Shown: positions 9,556 through 18,048 of the stretch, in pieces
Layout of the letters: every line of letters begins with the position of its first letter
Numbering within the stretch: position 1 is the stretch's first letter
Origin: Mesostigma viride
Lineage: Eukaryota > Streptophyta > Mesostigmatophyceae > Mesostigmatales > Mesostigmataceae
Length of the DNA stretch: 26,000 nt
Direction of reading: 5' to 3'
Assembly (NCBI GenBank): GCA_009746045.1
Contig: RPFO01000003.1
Span: forward strand, 201,501 to 227,500
Made by a program: the position numbers and the translations under genes
Notes under the pieces: generated by a model
Database searches by the model: none
The model's input: the letters and a program-made list of their open reading frames with translations, nothing else
What the model was told of the DNA's origin: nothing

Positions 9556-10665
9556 ATGGCGTCCAATAGAGGGGATTTTATTCTTAGTGGATTGTTGGAC
9601 GAGGAGAAGGCGAGGTTGCTGGCGGAGAATGCGAAAGAGCAGAGGGAAGCAGCGGAAGCCGTGCGTGGAAGATGAGGTAACGGGATGGAGTGTGGGCCCT
9701 GGCTTCTGGTTATGAAATGATGGCGGTTGCAGGCCAGCCGTGCTCGCTGGTAATGGGTGCGTGGTGTTGAAATCCAAGTTCTGCGCGTATTCTGTTTTTT
9801 GGTCAATGATTGAAGGGATGTCGCCTTGTTTTATTTTTTGCATCTGCGTCCCGTCGTGACTGCCTCGTCATGGACGCCCAGGGGTAGAAGTTCGAACGAG
9901 GGAATGATTTTTCAAACGCCTGGATATGTTATGATAGTACGAATAAATGGTAATGGGTAGAGGCGGCCAAAATTTTGTTGGAAGTGTGCCAACGCCGCAC
10001 ATACGACTTGAACAACCCTAGGTATCTTAGGAAAAGGAAACACGGATACGTCGGAGTGGAGGAAGAGGAAGACGATGACGATGGTGAAGACGGAGAGGTT
10101 TACAATGGAGGCCTTGAGAATGGGGAGACATTGAAGCAGGAGAGCAGGGTAGCGGTGAGTGGCCCGTCATGAATTACATTGTGGTTGCAGTTGTTAGCGA
10201 GGCGTGTTGATTGCTTCTTGCCGCGGGTAATCGCTAGCGTGCATAACCTTCTTTTTTCAACAGGTGTTCTGGTGCATTGACTGCCGCAAAGCAATTCATG
10301 GGACTGATTATGTGCCTATCATGCCGTTTGGGAATCATACATTGCCAACATTTCGTGTTTAGAAGGCGCGCCTTCAGAAGCATATTCAGCACCGCACGAG
10401 CCAGGTGCTGAAGGCGTGCTTGGAGAGGAAGGGGTATAAAGTGCGCATGACCGCATCGAAGAAGAAGAAGCAGCAGGAATCGGGCAAGACCATGATAACC
10501 GAGCCAGGATTGGCTTTCGTGCATGCAGTACATGGTGCGGCGCAGGCAGTGAATGCTGCATCGATTGCAGCGGTGCAGCCTGTGGCCATGGCGGTGCAGG
10601 GCGCGGGTCCTGAAGTGTGGGCGTTGGCGAAGCAGATTCACGATGCTGTCATGGCCACGTTGTGA
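9556..10665 (+). CDS. Small three-exon gene, function unknown
   Basis: Exon 1 is 9556-9660 (MASNRGDFILSGLLDEEKA...), exon 2 is 9963-10154 and exon 3 is 10363-10665, ending in TGA. Introns are GTGCGT...TAGAG (302 bp) and GTGAGT...TTTAG (208 bp), both phase 0. The product is 200 residues. It has a charged, probably helical N-terminus (about 12-45), a basic RYLRKRKHG segment, an acidic run EEEEDDDDGEDGE, then KARLQKHIQHRTSQVLKACLERKGYKV, a KKKKQQ patch and an alanine/valine-rich C-terminus. An alternative acceptor at 10263 (TTTTTTCAACAG) keeps frame. It adds a CxxC-containing segment (VFWCIDCRKAIHGTDYVP) but meets TAG at 10360-10362. Either two isoforms exist or that TAG is a nonsense mutation. 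I do not recognise the family. Compatible phases across both introns support a real gene. Confidence 0.55.
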
Positions 10666-11450
10666 AGCCAAGGAATGGGTGTTGGTTCCAGTCAGGTGCC
10701 TCGCCCGGAGGAAGCTTTTCTGCTGTAAGCAGAGGTGCGGCATCAAGCATTTGCAATCGCCATGAGAGCAGTGGAGATGTCAGCGGCATGAAGCATTTGC
10801 AATCGCCATGAGAGCAGTGGAGATGTCTGCGGCATTGGGAGATCTGCAGACAATTGCAGGAGGACATTGTGCGGTACGCTTGTAGGGTGTAAGCTGTGTT
10901 GTTCCGCTCGCTAATGGACATGTGCCCCTGTAACCTCTTCCAGGCTAGTATCTGCTATCCACCTCTTCAGGCTTGAAAAGTAAATTGCTGTACGGTTCAC
11001 AATTGGCATGGCTTGACATGCACGCGTCCTTGACTGTGGTCTGCATGGGTTTGGGGTTTAGCGGTTTACATCAGACTCTGCTGTGTATCTGCTTAATCAG
11101 CCGACGTGTCACATGGGGACAGCAACGGCGCTGGGATGCAGCCCGGTGTGAATGCGAGTAAGGTACGCGCTGGCATGCATGGCGGATGGGGCGTGGAAGC
11201 CACGACCCACGTTTTTGTGTGTGCACGGGGGGCTAGGGGGCAAGTCGTTGTGTTGCTGCCATCCATATGGCCATGGATATGCGGGAAGCTTTCCCTGTAC
11301 CCATACTTAATGATGCATGGACTGGTTGTGACAGCCAAGGGTTTAGCTGTCGTGGGTTTGCTGAGTGATCATGGCAGTCTGCTAGGCTGGTGCTAGAACA
11401 GCCATAGCGCGGTTACTGCTATGTCTTGCCCGTGCTAACTGATGCTGCAG
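10666..11450 (+). other. Probable 3' UTR and downstream sequence
   Basis: No long ORF is present. TGTAA, the chlorophyte-type poly(A) signal, occurs at about 10725, 10889 and 10929. A 46-bp tandem duplication lies at 10745-10836. A stretch around 11110-11160 reads like a short exon before GTAAGG, but I cannot connect it to a gene. Confidence 0.35.
10745..10836 (+). repeat. 46-bp tandem duplication
   Basis: Two adjacent copies (10745-10790 and 10791-10836), beginning AAGCATTTGCAATCGCC, differ at about two bases. The unit is not a multiple of three, so any coding use would change frame. Confidence 0.9.
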
Positions 11451-11579
11451 CCATGCGTGGAGCGCGAATCGTCCCGTGAGGAGAAGGAGGAGGCGGGGCC
11501 GGTGCACCCATGGGCAGGGCCGGAGAAGAAGGACGCGGAGCACCCAGTGTGGGAGAAGGAGAAGGCGGGGAAGCACTGA
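11451..11579 (+). CDS. Possible terminal exon, charged peptide
   Basis: After the acceptor-like CTGATGCTGCAG at 11450, a phase-0 reading of 43 codons (CVERESSREEKEEAG...EKEKAGKH) ends in TGA. It is followed by an A/T-rich trailer with TGTAA at about 11692. The upstream exons are not identified. It could be an alternative last exon of the gene at 9556 or a chance purine-rich ORF. Confidence 0.25.
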   Translation, partial: PCVERESSREEKEEAGPVHPWAGPEKKDAEHPVWEKEKAGKH

Positions 11580-11698
11580 AGCTCCACCCCATGTCAGGCC
11601 TCTAGTATAGGTGCCAGTTAACTAAACCCATGCACGTGCAGGTTGTAGCTCAGAATGTATTTAAAATCATATGCCCCTTTTCAGGTATATGTGTAACA

Positions 11699-11735
11699 GT
11701 GACTCCCAACGGATATATGTTCCTAATTTATTAAA
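11699..11735 (+). mobile_element. LINE/SINE 3'-end fragment
   Basis: GTGACTCCCAACGG followed by A/T-rich tail sequence matches the terminal hairpin region of the copies at 12065, 12728 and 13700, with the right arm incomplete. It is a minimal remnant and could be chance, but the 14-base match is in the same orientation. Confidence 0.4.
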
Positions 11736-11759
11736 TTCTTACTGAATAATTGTTGTCTT

Positions 11760-12100
11760 TATGAACCCATGAAGAGCAAAGCCCGGTGGGGAGTACATGT
11801 AACGCATTACCACGAGAAGGGGTCCCCACACCGCATTTCTTCGCTCTCTGTTCCTATGCAGAACAAGAAGAGGTGGAAGACCAATGTCCCGGCTCACACG
11901 CCAGCCCATGTGGGTAAGCCCCCTCCCCCAAAGCGGAAGGGGCGCTTTGGGGAGAAGTGTAGTGAGGATTTTGTAGACTAGATAGCTTAGAGTTAGCTTA
12001 TTTCGATGTTGCGGCTTGACCCACCTCTACCCATTCAGCAAGGAATATGCATGTGCTGCATGATCTCCCAACGGAGGCATGTTATAATTTTATTTGATTC
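11760..12100 (+). mobile_element. 5'-truncated LINE 3' end (second copy)
   Basis: This copy is homologous to the insert at 321-741. It shares MQNKKRWK, HVGKPPPPKRKGRF (stop at 11979-11981), then the trailer GTGTAGTGAGGATTTTGTAG, a CTCCCAACGGAG hairpin at 12065-12076 and GCATGTTATAATTT. The coding end therefore belongs to the C-terminus of a transposon protein with a basic proline-rich tail, not to a host gene. No clear target duplication was found. Confidence 0.75.
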
Positions 12101-12440
12101 TTTAATGTAGTGTCTTGGGGCATGATGCAGATGAGATTTGTAACTTCCGTGTAATTATGTTTCTAAAGAGATTAGCATAGTACTCTAAACATGCCCATGC
12201 GCATGACACGCAAGTACTAACTTACTTACACCAGACCTGGCAATAAACAAGCATTGATGGGATGGACCCAGCGATACATAATGGGCGTGCATGCGTAAAA
12301 AATATACACTATGCATGGCCCAATGGGCATGCATTCAAATAATTACAAATGAAGGCCGCCATGAGAGCACTGAAGCTAAACCAGACCGGGCCACAATTAA
12401 CCCTCCAGCACCAAAGTTCCACTGCATCATGTAAGACAAG

Positions 12441-12564
12441 CCATCCATCCATCCATCCATCCATCCATCCATCCATCCATCCATCCATCCATCCATCCAT
12501 CCATCCATCCATCCATCCATCCATCCATCCATCCATCCATCCATCCATCCATCCATCCATCCAT
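12441..12564 (+). repeat. (CCAT)31 microsatellite
   Basis: This is a perfect tetranucleotide array of 124 bp. It is separated from the larger array of the same motif (12761-13450) only by a SINE-like repeat copy. The MDGW/HPSI ORFs here are repeat artefacts. Confidence 0.95.
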
Positions 12565-12760
12565 TGCTATGATATGCTCACATGGGTCTTATTGCACCCA
12601 CAGTCCTTTTCGCTAGCCGCGCCCGATTGCAGCTGTGGCATGCCTTTGGCATGAAGGAGACTGGGGGTCTCTGCCCTTTCTCCTGTAGTGCACACACAGG
12701 GATTAAAAGCACTTCGGTGCTCCGTGACTCCCCAACGGGAGCACGAGTTTAATTAATTAA
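12565..12760 (+). mobile_element. SINE-like (or LINE 3'-end) repeat, copy 1
   Basis: The roughly 195-bp sequence contains CTCACATGGGTCTTATTGCACCCACAG, GCAGCTGTGGCATGCCTTTGGC and CTGCCCTTTCTCCTGTAG. It ends in two hairpins: AGCAC-TTCG-GTGCT (12708-12721) and CTCCC-CAAC-GGGAG (12728-12741). The tail is (TTAA)n running into (TCCA)n. A second copy lies at 13516-13740. The tail hairpin is shared with LINE 3' ends at 12065 and 677, as expected for a SINE that borrows a LINE tail. A tRNA-type promoter is not clear. Confidence 0.65.
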
Positions 12761-13450
12761 TCCATCCATCCATCCATCCATCCATCCATCCATCCATCCA
12801 TCCATCCATCCATCCATCCATCCATCCATCCATCCATCCATCCATCCATCCATCCATCCATCCATCCATCCATCCATCCATCCATCCATCCATCCATCCA
12901 TCCATCCATCCATCCATCCATCCATCCATCCATCCATCCATCCATCCATCCATCCATCCATCCATCCATCCATCCATCCATCCATCCATCCATCCATCCA
13001 TCCATCCATCCATCCATCCATCCATCCATCCATCCATCCATCCATCCATCCATCCATCCATCCATCCATCCATCCATCCATCCATCCATCCATCCATCCA
13101 TCCATCCATCCATCCATCCATCCATCCATCCATCCATCCATCCATCCATCCATCCATCCATCCATCCATCCATCCATCCATCCATCCATCCATCCATCCA
13201 TCCATCCATCCATCCATCCATCCATCCATCCATCCATCCATCCATCCATCCATCCATCCATCCATCCATCCATCCATCCATCCATCCATCCATCCATCCA
13301 TCCATCCATCCATCCATCCATCCATCCATCCATCCATCCATCCATCCATCCATCCATCCATCCATCCATCCATCCATCCATCCATCCATCCATCCATCCA
13401 TCCATCCATCCATCCATCCATCCATCCATCCATCCATCCATCCATCCATC
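12761..13450 (+). repeat. (TCCA)172 microsatellite
   Basis: This is 690 bp of uninterrupted TCCA directly following the A/T-rich tail of repeat copy 1. All minus-strand frames are open (Met-Asp-Gly-Trp repeats) because the 4-bp unit contains no stop; none is a gene. Confidence 0.97.
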
Positions 13451-13740
13451 GGGGTATAGTCCTAGTACAGCCATGCTACGTCCTGGCTATGATGAGATTA
13501 CTTGCCCACGCTCCTAGTGTTATGCCATGCTCACATGAGTCTTATTGCACCCACAGATTGCCGGATCGTTAGCGTGTCCGTTTAGCTAGCGTTCCCGAAT
13601 GCAGCTGTGGCATGCCTTAGGCATGAAGGAGAGTGGGGGTCTCTGCCCTTTCTCCTGTTGTGCACACACAGGCATTAAAAGCACTTCGGTGCTCCGTGAC
13701 TCCCCAACGGGAGCACGTGTTTAAATAATTAATTAATGAA
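13451..13740 (+). mobile_element. SINE-like repeat, copy 2
   Basis: This is a longer relative of the copy at 12565-12760. It shares CTCACATGAGTCTTATTGCACCCACAG, GCAGCTGTGGCATGCCT and the two terminal hairpins (13680-13693 and 13700-13713). It has extra internal sequence at about 13478-13515 and 13558-13595. The tail is TTTAAATAATTAATTAATGAATGAATC. GCTATGAT at about 13486 is also present near the start of copy 1, so the element probably begins there. Confidence 0.65.
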
Positions 13741-13759
13741 TGAATCGGGGTTAACTAAT

Positions 13760-13825
13760 GCTCCTTGACTCCCTAATGGGGGCATGAGTTTAATAAATGA
13801 ATTAAGTAGTTAGTTAATAAATCAG
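13760..13825 (+). mobile_element. Related LINE/SINE 3'-end fragment, diverged
   Basis: GCTCCTTGACTCCCTAATGGGGGCATGAG matches the terminal region of the copies upstream. The hairpin is preserved by wobble pairing (CTCCC-TAAT-GGGGG, 13769-13782). It is followed by a TTTAATAAATGAATTAA tail. Confidence 0.6.
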
Positions 13826-14724
13826 GTTGATTCAGATGAGGTCCCTGCTGGTTCCTTGTGGACTGGCCAGCCAGGGAGATATCTTCTTACATGGTCAGGC
13901 CCTTGCCGACCATGTAACAACCTGTTAGGCGACGCAGTGGCCAACATTGGACATACCGCCATATGTTTGTCTCCGCGATATGATTTTAGCTGACATGCAG
14001 AGCACAGACACTGTTGGCGTCATCCGCTCAACCCCTCTTATTCATACATGGGACCTCGGATATGTAGGATTAGTAGCGTTGCCCAGGCGGACATTGTCAA
14101 AGACTACGACCCCCAGTTGTGGGTCCTAGGAAATTTAACAAGCATGATTGTCTCCTTGTTGATAGGCATTAATTCATCCTTGATGATAGGCATTGCTTGC
14201 GTGCAAGATTAGCTCGAGGCCCATATTTTAGACTACTAGCTGAGCTGTGGACATACATGTAGTTATTGACGTCTTGACGGATATTGACGTCTTGGGGGAC
14301 TTCCACTATATCTTCTTTGGGGAATTCAGAGATCCCGGTCCCCCAACATGGACATGAGACTAATTAAAATCAATTAATCAATGTCATGAATAGAGCGCGT
14401 TCATGACGTTCAGTCATGAACAGAGCCCTAACCTTAAACACATAAGAAAACAATTATGGCGGGCCATGTGACCAATGTAAGAAGCTTAGCCCCCAAACAT
14501 ATTGTTGTCTCACGTAATGAATCACTTGCTGATCAACAAATCGATGGTTATCTCATAGGCACAATGTACCTCTGACCATCATTGCTGGCCCATGCATGCA
14601 TGCACCAATGGCAGCCTACATGACACATACATCGCTTATTTGCCATGTAAAAAATGCGACAAAGTGTCCATATAGGTACTCATAGATTAGCACAAATTCC
14701 TTAGCACGATGTGGACAACTTTAC
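13826..14724. other. No gene recognised; small inverted repeats
   Basis: The 900 bp to the left of the piggyBac end have only short ORFs. A cluster of GTCATGAA/TTCATGAC words at 14384-14425 forms small inverted and direct repeats. ATTGACGTCTTG is repeated at about 14265-14295. No domain or RNA gene was identified. Confidence 0.4.
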
Positions 14725-14728
14725 TTAA

Positions 14729-14739
14729 CCCCTAAATGG
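14729..14739 (+). repeat. piggyBac left terminal inverted repeat
   Basis: CCCCTAAATGG lies directly inside the TTAA at 14725-14728 and is the perfect complement of 21592-21602. Confidence 0.92.
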
Positions 14740-14750
14740 GCGAAAGTACT

Positions 14751-14774
14751 GCCGATGCATCGGCTGTAACTCAG
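14751..14774 (+). repeat. Left subterminal palindrome plus TGTAACTCAG
   Basis: The palindrome GCCGATGCATCGGC is followed by TGTAACTCAG. The right end has GCCGACGTGTCGGC and the same TGTAACTCAG in the same orientation (21542-21565). An additional GCCGATGCATCGGC lies at 18249-18262. These are candidate transposase-binding sites. Confidence 0.75.
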
Positions 14775-14879
14775 CACTTTTGCAAACCAGATGCCATCCA
14801 ACCTACCCATACCCAAAGGCTGTCCTTGGGGGCCAAGCACGTCCATGAGGTGCCCTTCGGGTTGGTATATCACAACCTC

Positions 14880-17126
14880 ATATATATTAAAAATATAATT
14901 ACTTACAGCAGAGTGAAATCACTCAAACCAAAGCAAACGCCCAGCTATAAACCTATATACAGAGCCATGTCAAAGCTCTATACTACGAAGTACGATAAGA
15001 CCAATGGAAACGCCTAACGGGAGGAACCTAATAGCCCTGCTGCACCGCAAAATCAGCCCGCGTACGGCGGAGCATGATGTCCGCCATGGCCCGAGTCAGC
15101 GCCACCGACAAGCGCTGACGCCAATATGACGTCCAGGTCCGCGCCGACCATGGGGCCCGCTGGCCCTCCAGGTCCAGCCGGTCCTCCCGGAGCCGGCAAC
15201 ACTCCTTGAAGAAGGCGGAGGTCAGGGGCCCCATGGCCCCAAACTCCTCCAGGACAAAGGGCACCACACGATGGTGCCCGACGTCGCCGTAGGCCAGGAG
15301 CTTGGCCCGCTCCGCCCGGTCCGCCGTGTAACCTGCCGTGAGGGAGGCCCCAGCCACGTGGCTAAGAGCCAAGGGCCGCGCCACCGAAACGTCAATAAGC
15401 AGATGCCGGCCACCCCCCTCAAAGTCCAGCACCACGATGTCAGGCCGGTGGTTGGGGGAATAGAAGGCAGCGCCATCCGCATCCTCGGACCGGATGTTCG
15501 CGTGGGGGAAAACCGACCGAATCATGGCGAGCACCACCGTCAGGAGGACAGTGTGCAAATACAAATACCAATTCTGATTCTGTTGGCCCCCCATGCAGGC
15601 AAGGTAGTGAGTCCCCGTGGGATCCAGCGGCTGCCCACAGCTACCACAAGGCCGCCCGGCCGGAACAAGAGGCTGCGGGGCAAATAGCTGGTGCCGGAGC
15701 GCCACCGAGTAGTGGCTGGGAGCCAAGGCGAATGGGGGGCCATGGGAAGAGCACGAAGGTACGCCGAGCCCACACTCCGCAAGGAAAGCGAGAACAGCCA
15801 CGCACGTCCCTGGGCGTTGAGGTCCGCGAAAAGAGCAATCCAATCAGCCGTGTGCAGAATACCCGCGTAGGTTTTCTGGTGTTTATCGATGACGCGAGCA
15901 GGGAATGCGGCGGGAGATTGAACGGAGGCGACCGAGGGAGTGCCGCGAGGGAGGTGGCGCTGTACCGCCTGAGCGGCACGGACGGGAGAACAGGCCTGCT
16001 GGATCTCAGCATAGGCCTCCTGGATGGCGGTGACGAAGGGCAAAGGGCTGCTGGGGTCCAGGAGGTCAGGCGCTGCCGTTGCCAAAAGGGGCAGGAGCCG
16101 GCAGCTTTCCGCCCACGACTGAGCGACGGAGCCCAAAAAGGCTGCTGGGGCCAGCCGGGCGGCACGAGTCAGACCGCAGCCACCCATCCGTGCAGGCAGG
16201 GAGGCAATGCGAATAGCATGTGGCGGGAGGTCGGGGCCCGGGACCAGCTGCGCCAAGGCCGACTGGATGCGTTCGTCGTGGCCCTCGGCGGCCAGCCGGA
16301 CCTGAGACGGAAGAGCGCCCCGGAGCCAGTGAACGACGCGAGGGTGAGCGCAAAACCACAGAAGCAGACCCTTGGTCTGCGAATCATGAAGGCGCGCAAT
16401 CAAGGGCAGTACCTCAGTGCGTGCCTCGAGGGCGGCCCGCAGAGCATCGATGACAAACGCGGGGTCGCCAACCGGAACGCCGAGGACATCCAACCCATGG
16501 AGGCGCTCGTCCCGGCCCAAGAGCTGGGGCGGAAAGCCGGAGCAATCACCTTGGGGCGAGTACACCGCGCACTTGGCAAGGGTCAACTGGAGGTTGATGT
16601 CGGCCACCGCGGTCTGCAGTGCCAGCAGAGCCGCGGTGGTGTCCGGCACAGGGCCCAGCAGGTAGATATCATCCAAGTAGGCCTGAATAGCGACCGCCGG
16701 GTGGGCAGCATGGACCGCTTGGAGGCAACCCTGGAGGGGGGCGGCAAAGTACAGGGGTCCCAGGGGGTCCCCTTGCTGGGTGCCCGACCGCGACAGCAGG
16801 CCGCCGCGAGTGCCGTCCTCCATGATGTGAACCAGTTGGCCGGGCTGGCCGTAGCACACGGCTGTCCAAGCGTACAAGTCCTCGAAGGACTCCATGACGG
16901 CCGCAAACATGCTGGCGCGGGACAGACTGTTGAACGCGTTGTGGCAGTCGACCTTGACGACAGCGTGGGTGGGGTGGGCCTCGAGGTAGGCCTGCACCGA
17001 ATGGATGAGGATATCCGCCCCGCCTGGAGTCGTCACCCCCAGCTGGGCCGCCACCGAGGTCTCACCCGCTGCGAGGGGCGGGCAGAAAAAGGCACGGAGC
17101 TCGGGCGCCTTTTGGCGGCAGATCAC
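14880..17126 (-). mobile_element. LINE copy 1 (RT + zinc knuckle + RLE), 5'-truncated
   Basis: This 2.2-kb minus-strand LINE is truncated at its 5' end within the RT N-terminal region (VICRQKAPEL...). It ends with a 3' UTR of about 150 bp and a TTTTTAATATATAT tail at 14880. The 5' junction is ATATATATAAGTG|ATC. It lies in the non-coding part of the piggyBac element. The last 742 bp (14880-15621) match copy 2 (17129-17870) without a difference wherever I compared them. Confidence 0.88.
15028..17126 (-). pseudogene. LINE RT/RLE polyprotein, 5'-truncated, one frameshift
   Basis: The first open frame (17126 to about 15740) encodes RT motif A KVDCHNAFN (residues 58-66), motif B SGTQQGDPLGP (114-124) and motif C AYLDD (149-153). 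The thumb/connection region and SLRSVGSAYLRALP follow. The second frame continues at about 15740 with PFALAPSHYSVALRHQLF. It then has a zinc knuckle (C66, C69, H79, C83 of the 271-residue ORF) and a restriction-like nuclease signature RPDIVVLDFEGGGRHLLIDVSV (about 133-154). It stops at 15028-15030. The two frames join if the six C of the minus strand at 15734-15739 were seven. The protein would nick DNA and reverse-transcribe its RNA. The RT N-terminus is missing, so this copy is not autonomous even if the frame is intact. Confidence 0.88.
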
Positions 17127-17128
17127 TT

Positions 17129-17870
17129 ATATATATTAAAAATATAATTACTTACAGCAGAGTGAAATCACTCAAACCAAAGCAAACGCCCAGCTATAAA
17201 CCTATATACAGAGCCATGTCAAAGCTCTATACTACGAAGTACGATAAGACCAATGGAAACGCCTAACGGGAGGAACCTAATAGCCCTGCTGCACCGCAAA
17301 ATCAGCCCGCGTACGGCGGAGCATGATGTCCGCCATGGCCCGAGTCAGCGCCACCGACAAGCGCTGACGCCAATATGACGTCCAGGTCCGCGCCGACCAT
17401 GGGGCCCGCTGGCCCTCCAGGTCCAGCCGGTCCTCCCGGAGCCGGCAACACTCCTTGAAGAAGGCGGAGGTCAGGGGCCCCATGGCCCCAAACTCCTCCA
17501 GGACAAAGGGCACCACACGATGGTGCCCGACGTCGCCGTAGGCCAGGAGCTTGGCCCGCTCCGCCCGGTCCGCCGTGTAACCTGCCGTGAGGGAGGCCCC
17601 AGCCACGTGGCTAAGAGCCAAGGGCCGCGCCACCGAAACGTCAATAAGCAGATGCCGGCCACCCCCCTCAAAGTCCAGCACCACGATGTCAGGCCGGTGG
17701 TTGGGGGAATAGAAGGCAGCGCCATCCGCATCCTCGGACCGGATGTTCGCGTGGGGGAAAACCGACCGAATCATGGCGAGCACCACCGTCAGGAGGACAG
17801 TGTGCAAATACAAATACCAATTCTGATTCTGTTGGCCCCCCATGCAGGCAAGGTAGTGAGTCCCCGTGGG
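17129..17870 (-). mobile_element. LINE copy 2, 3'-end only
   Basis: This is a 742-bp head-to-tail copy of the LINE 3' part, matching 14880-15621 at an offset of 2249. It encodes the zinc-knuckle end and the whole RLE domain (17277-17870) and carries the same 3' UTR and TA-rich tail. Its 5' junction is ATATATATAAGTG|CCCACGGGG. The AAGTG next to the junction matches that of copy 1. Confidence 0.92.
17277..17870 (-). pseudogene. LINE RLE domain fragment
   Basis: The open frame begins at THYLAC of the zinc knuckle and continues through RPDIVVLDF...LLIDVSV to the natural stop. It is identical at the protein level to the C-terminus of copy 1. There is no start codon of its own; the apparent first Met comes from the junction. 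Confidence 0.88.
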
Positions 17871-17883
17871 CACTTATATATAT

Positions 17884-18039
17884 GCAGGGCTATTAGGTTC
17901 CTCCCGTTAGGCGTTTCCATTGGTCTTATCGTAGTATAGAGCTTTGACATGGCTCTGTATATAGGTTTATAGCTGGGCGTTTGCTTTGGTTTGAGTGATT
18001 TTACTCTGCTGTAAGTAATTATATTTTTAAAATATATAT
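17884..18039 (+). repeat. LINE copy 3, inverted 3' UTR
   Basis: The 156 bp begin at GCAGGGCTATTAGG (the last codons and stop of the LINE ORF) and run through the 3' UTR to a TTTTTAAAATATATAT tail. This is the opposite orientation to copies 1 and 2. It lacks a 7-bp AAGTACG block present in the other copies. ATATATATGCAGGG lies at both edges (about 17875-17888 and 18035-18048), a possible target duplication extended by microhomology. Confidence 0.88.
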
Positions 18040-18048
18040 GCAGGGTAG

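Noticed and set aside
12749-13474. 230-241 residue Met-Asp-Gly-Trp repeat proteins
   Set aside because: The 4-bp TCCA array is open in all minus-strand frames; no start context, exon or unique domain.
13516-13620. tRNA-type A/B box promoter in the SINE-like repeat
   Set aside because: GCGTTCCCGAATGC only loosely resembles a B box and no A box lies at the right distance.
15732-17147. 471-codon plus-strand ORF
   Set aside because: It is the antisense shadow of the LINE RT frame on the minus strand and shows no domain.
17129-18039. Simple twin-priming 5' inversion of one LINE
   Set aside because: In twin priming the inverted part is upstream sequence not repeated in the forward part; here the inverted segment duplicates the same 3' UTR.
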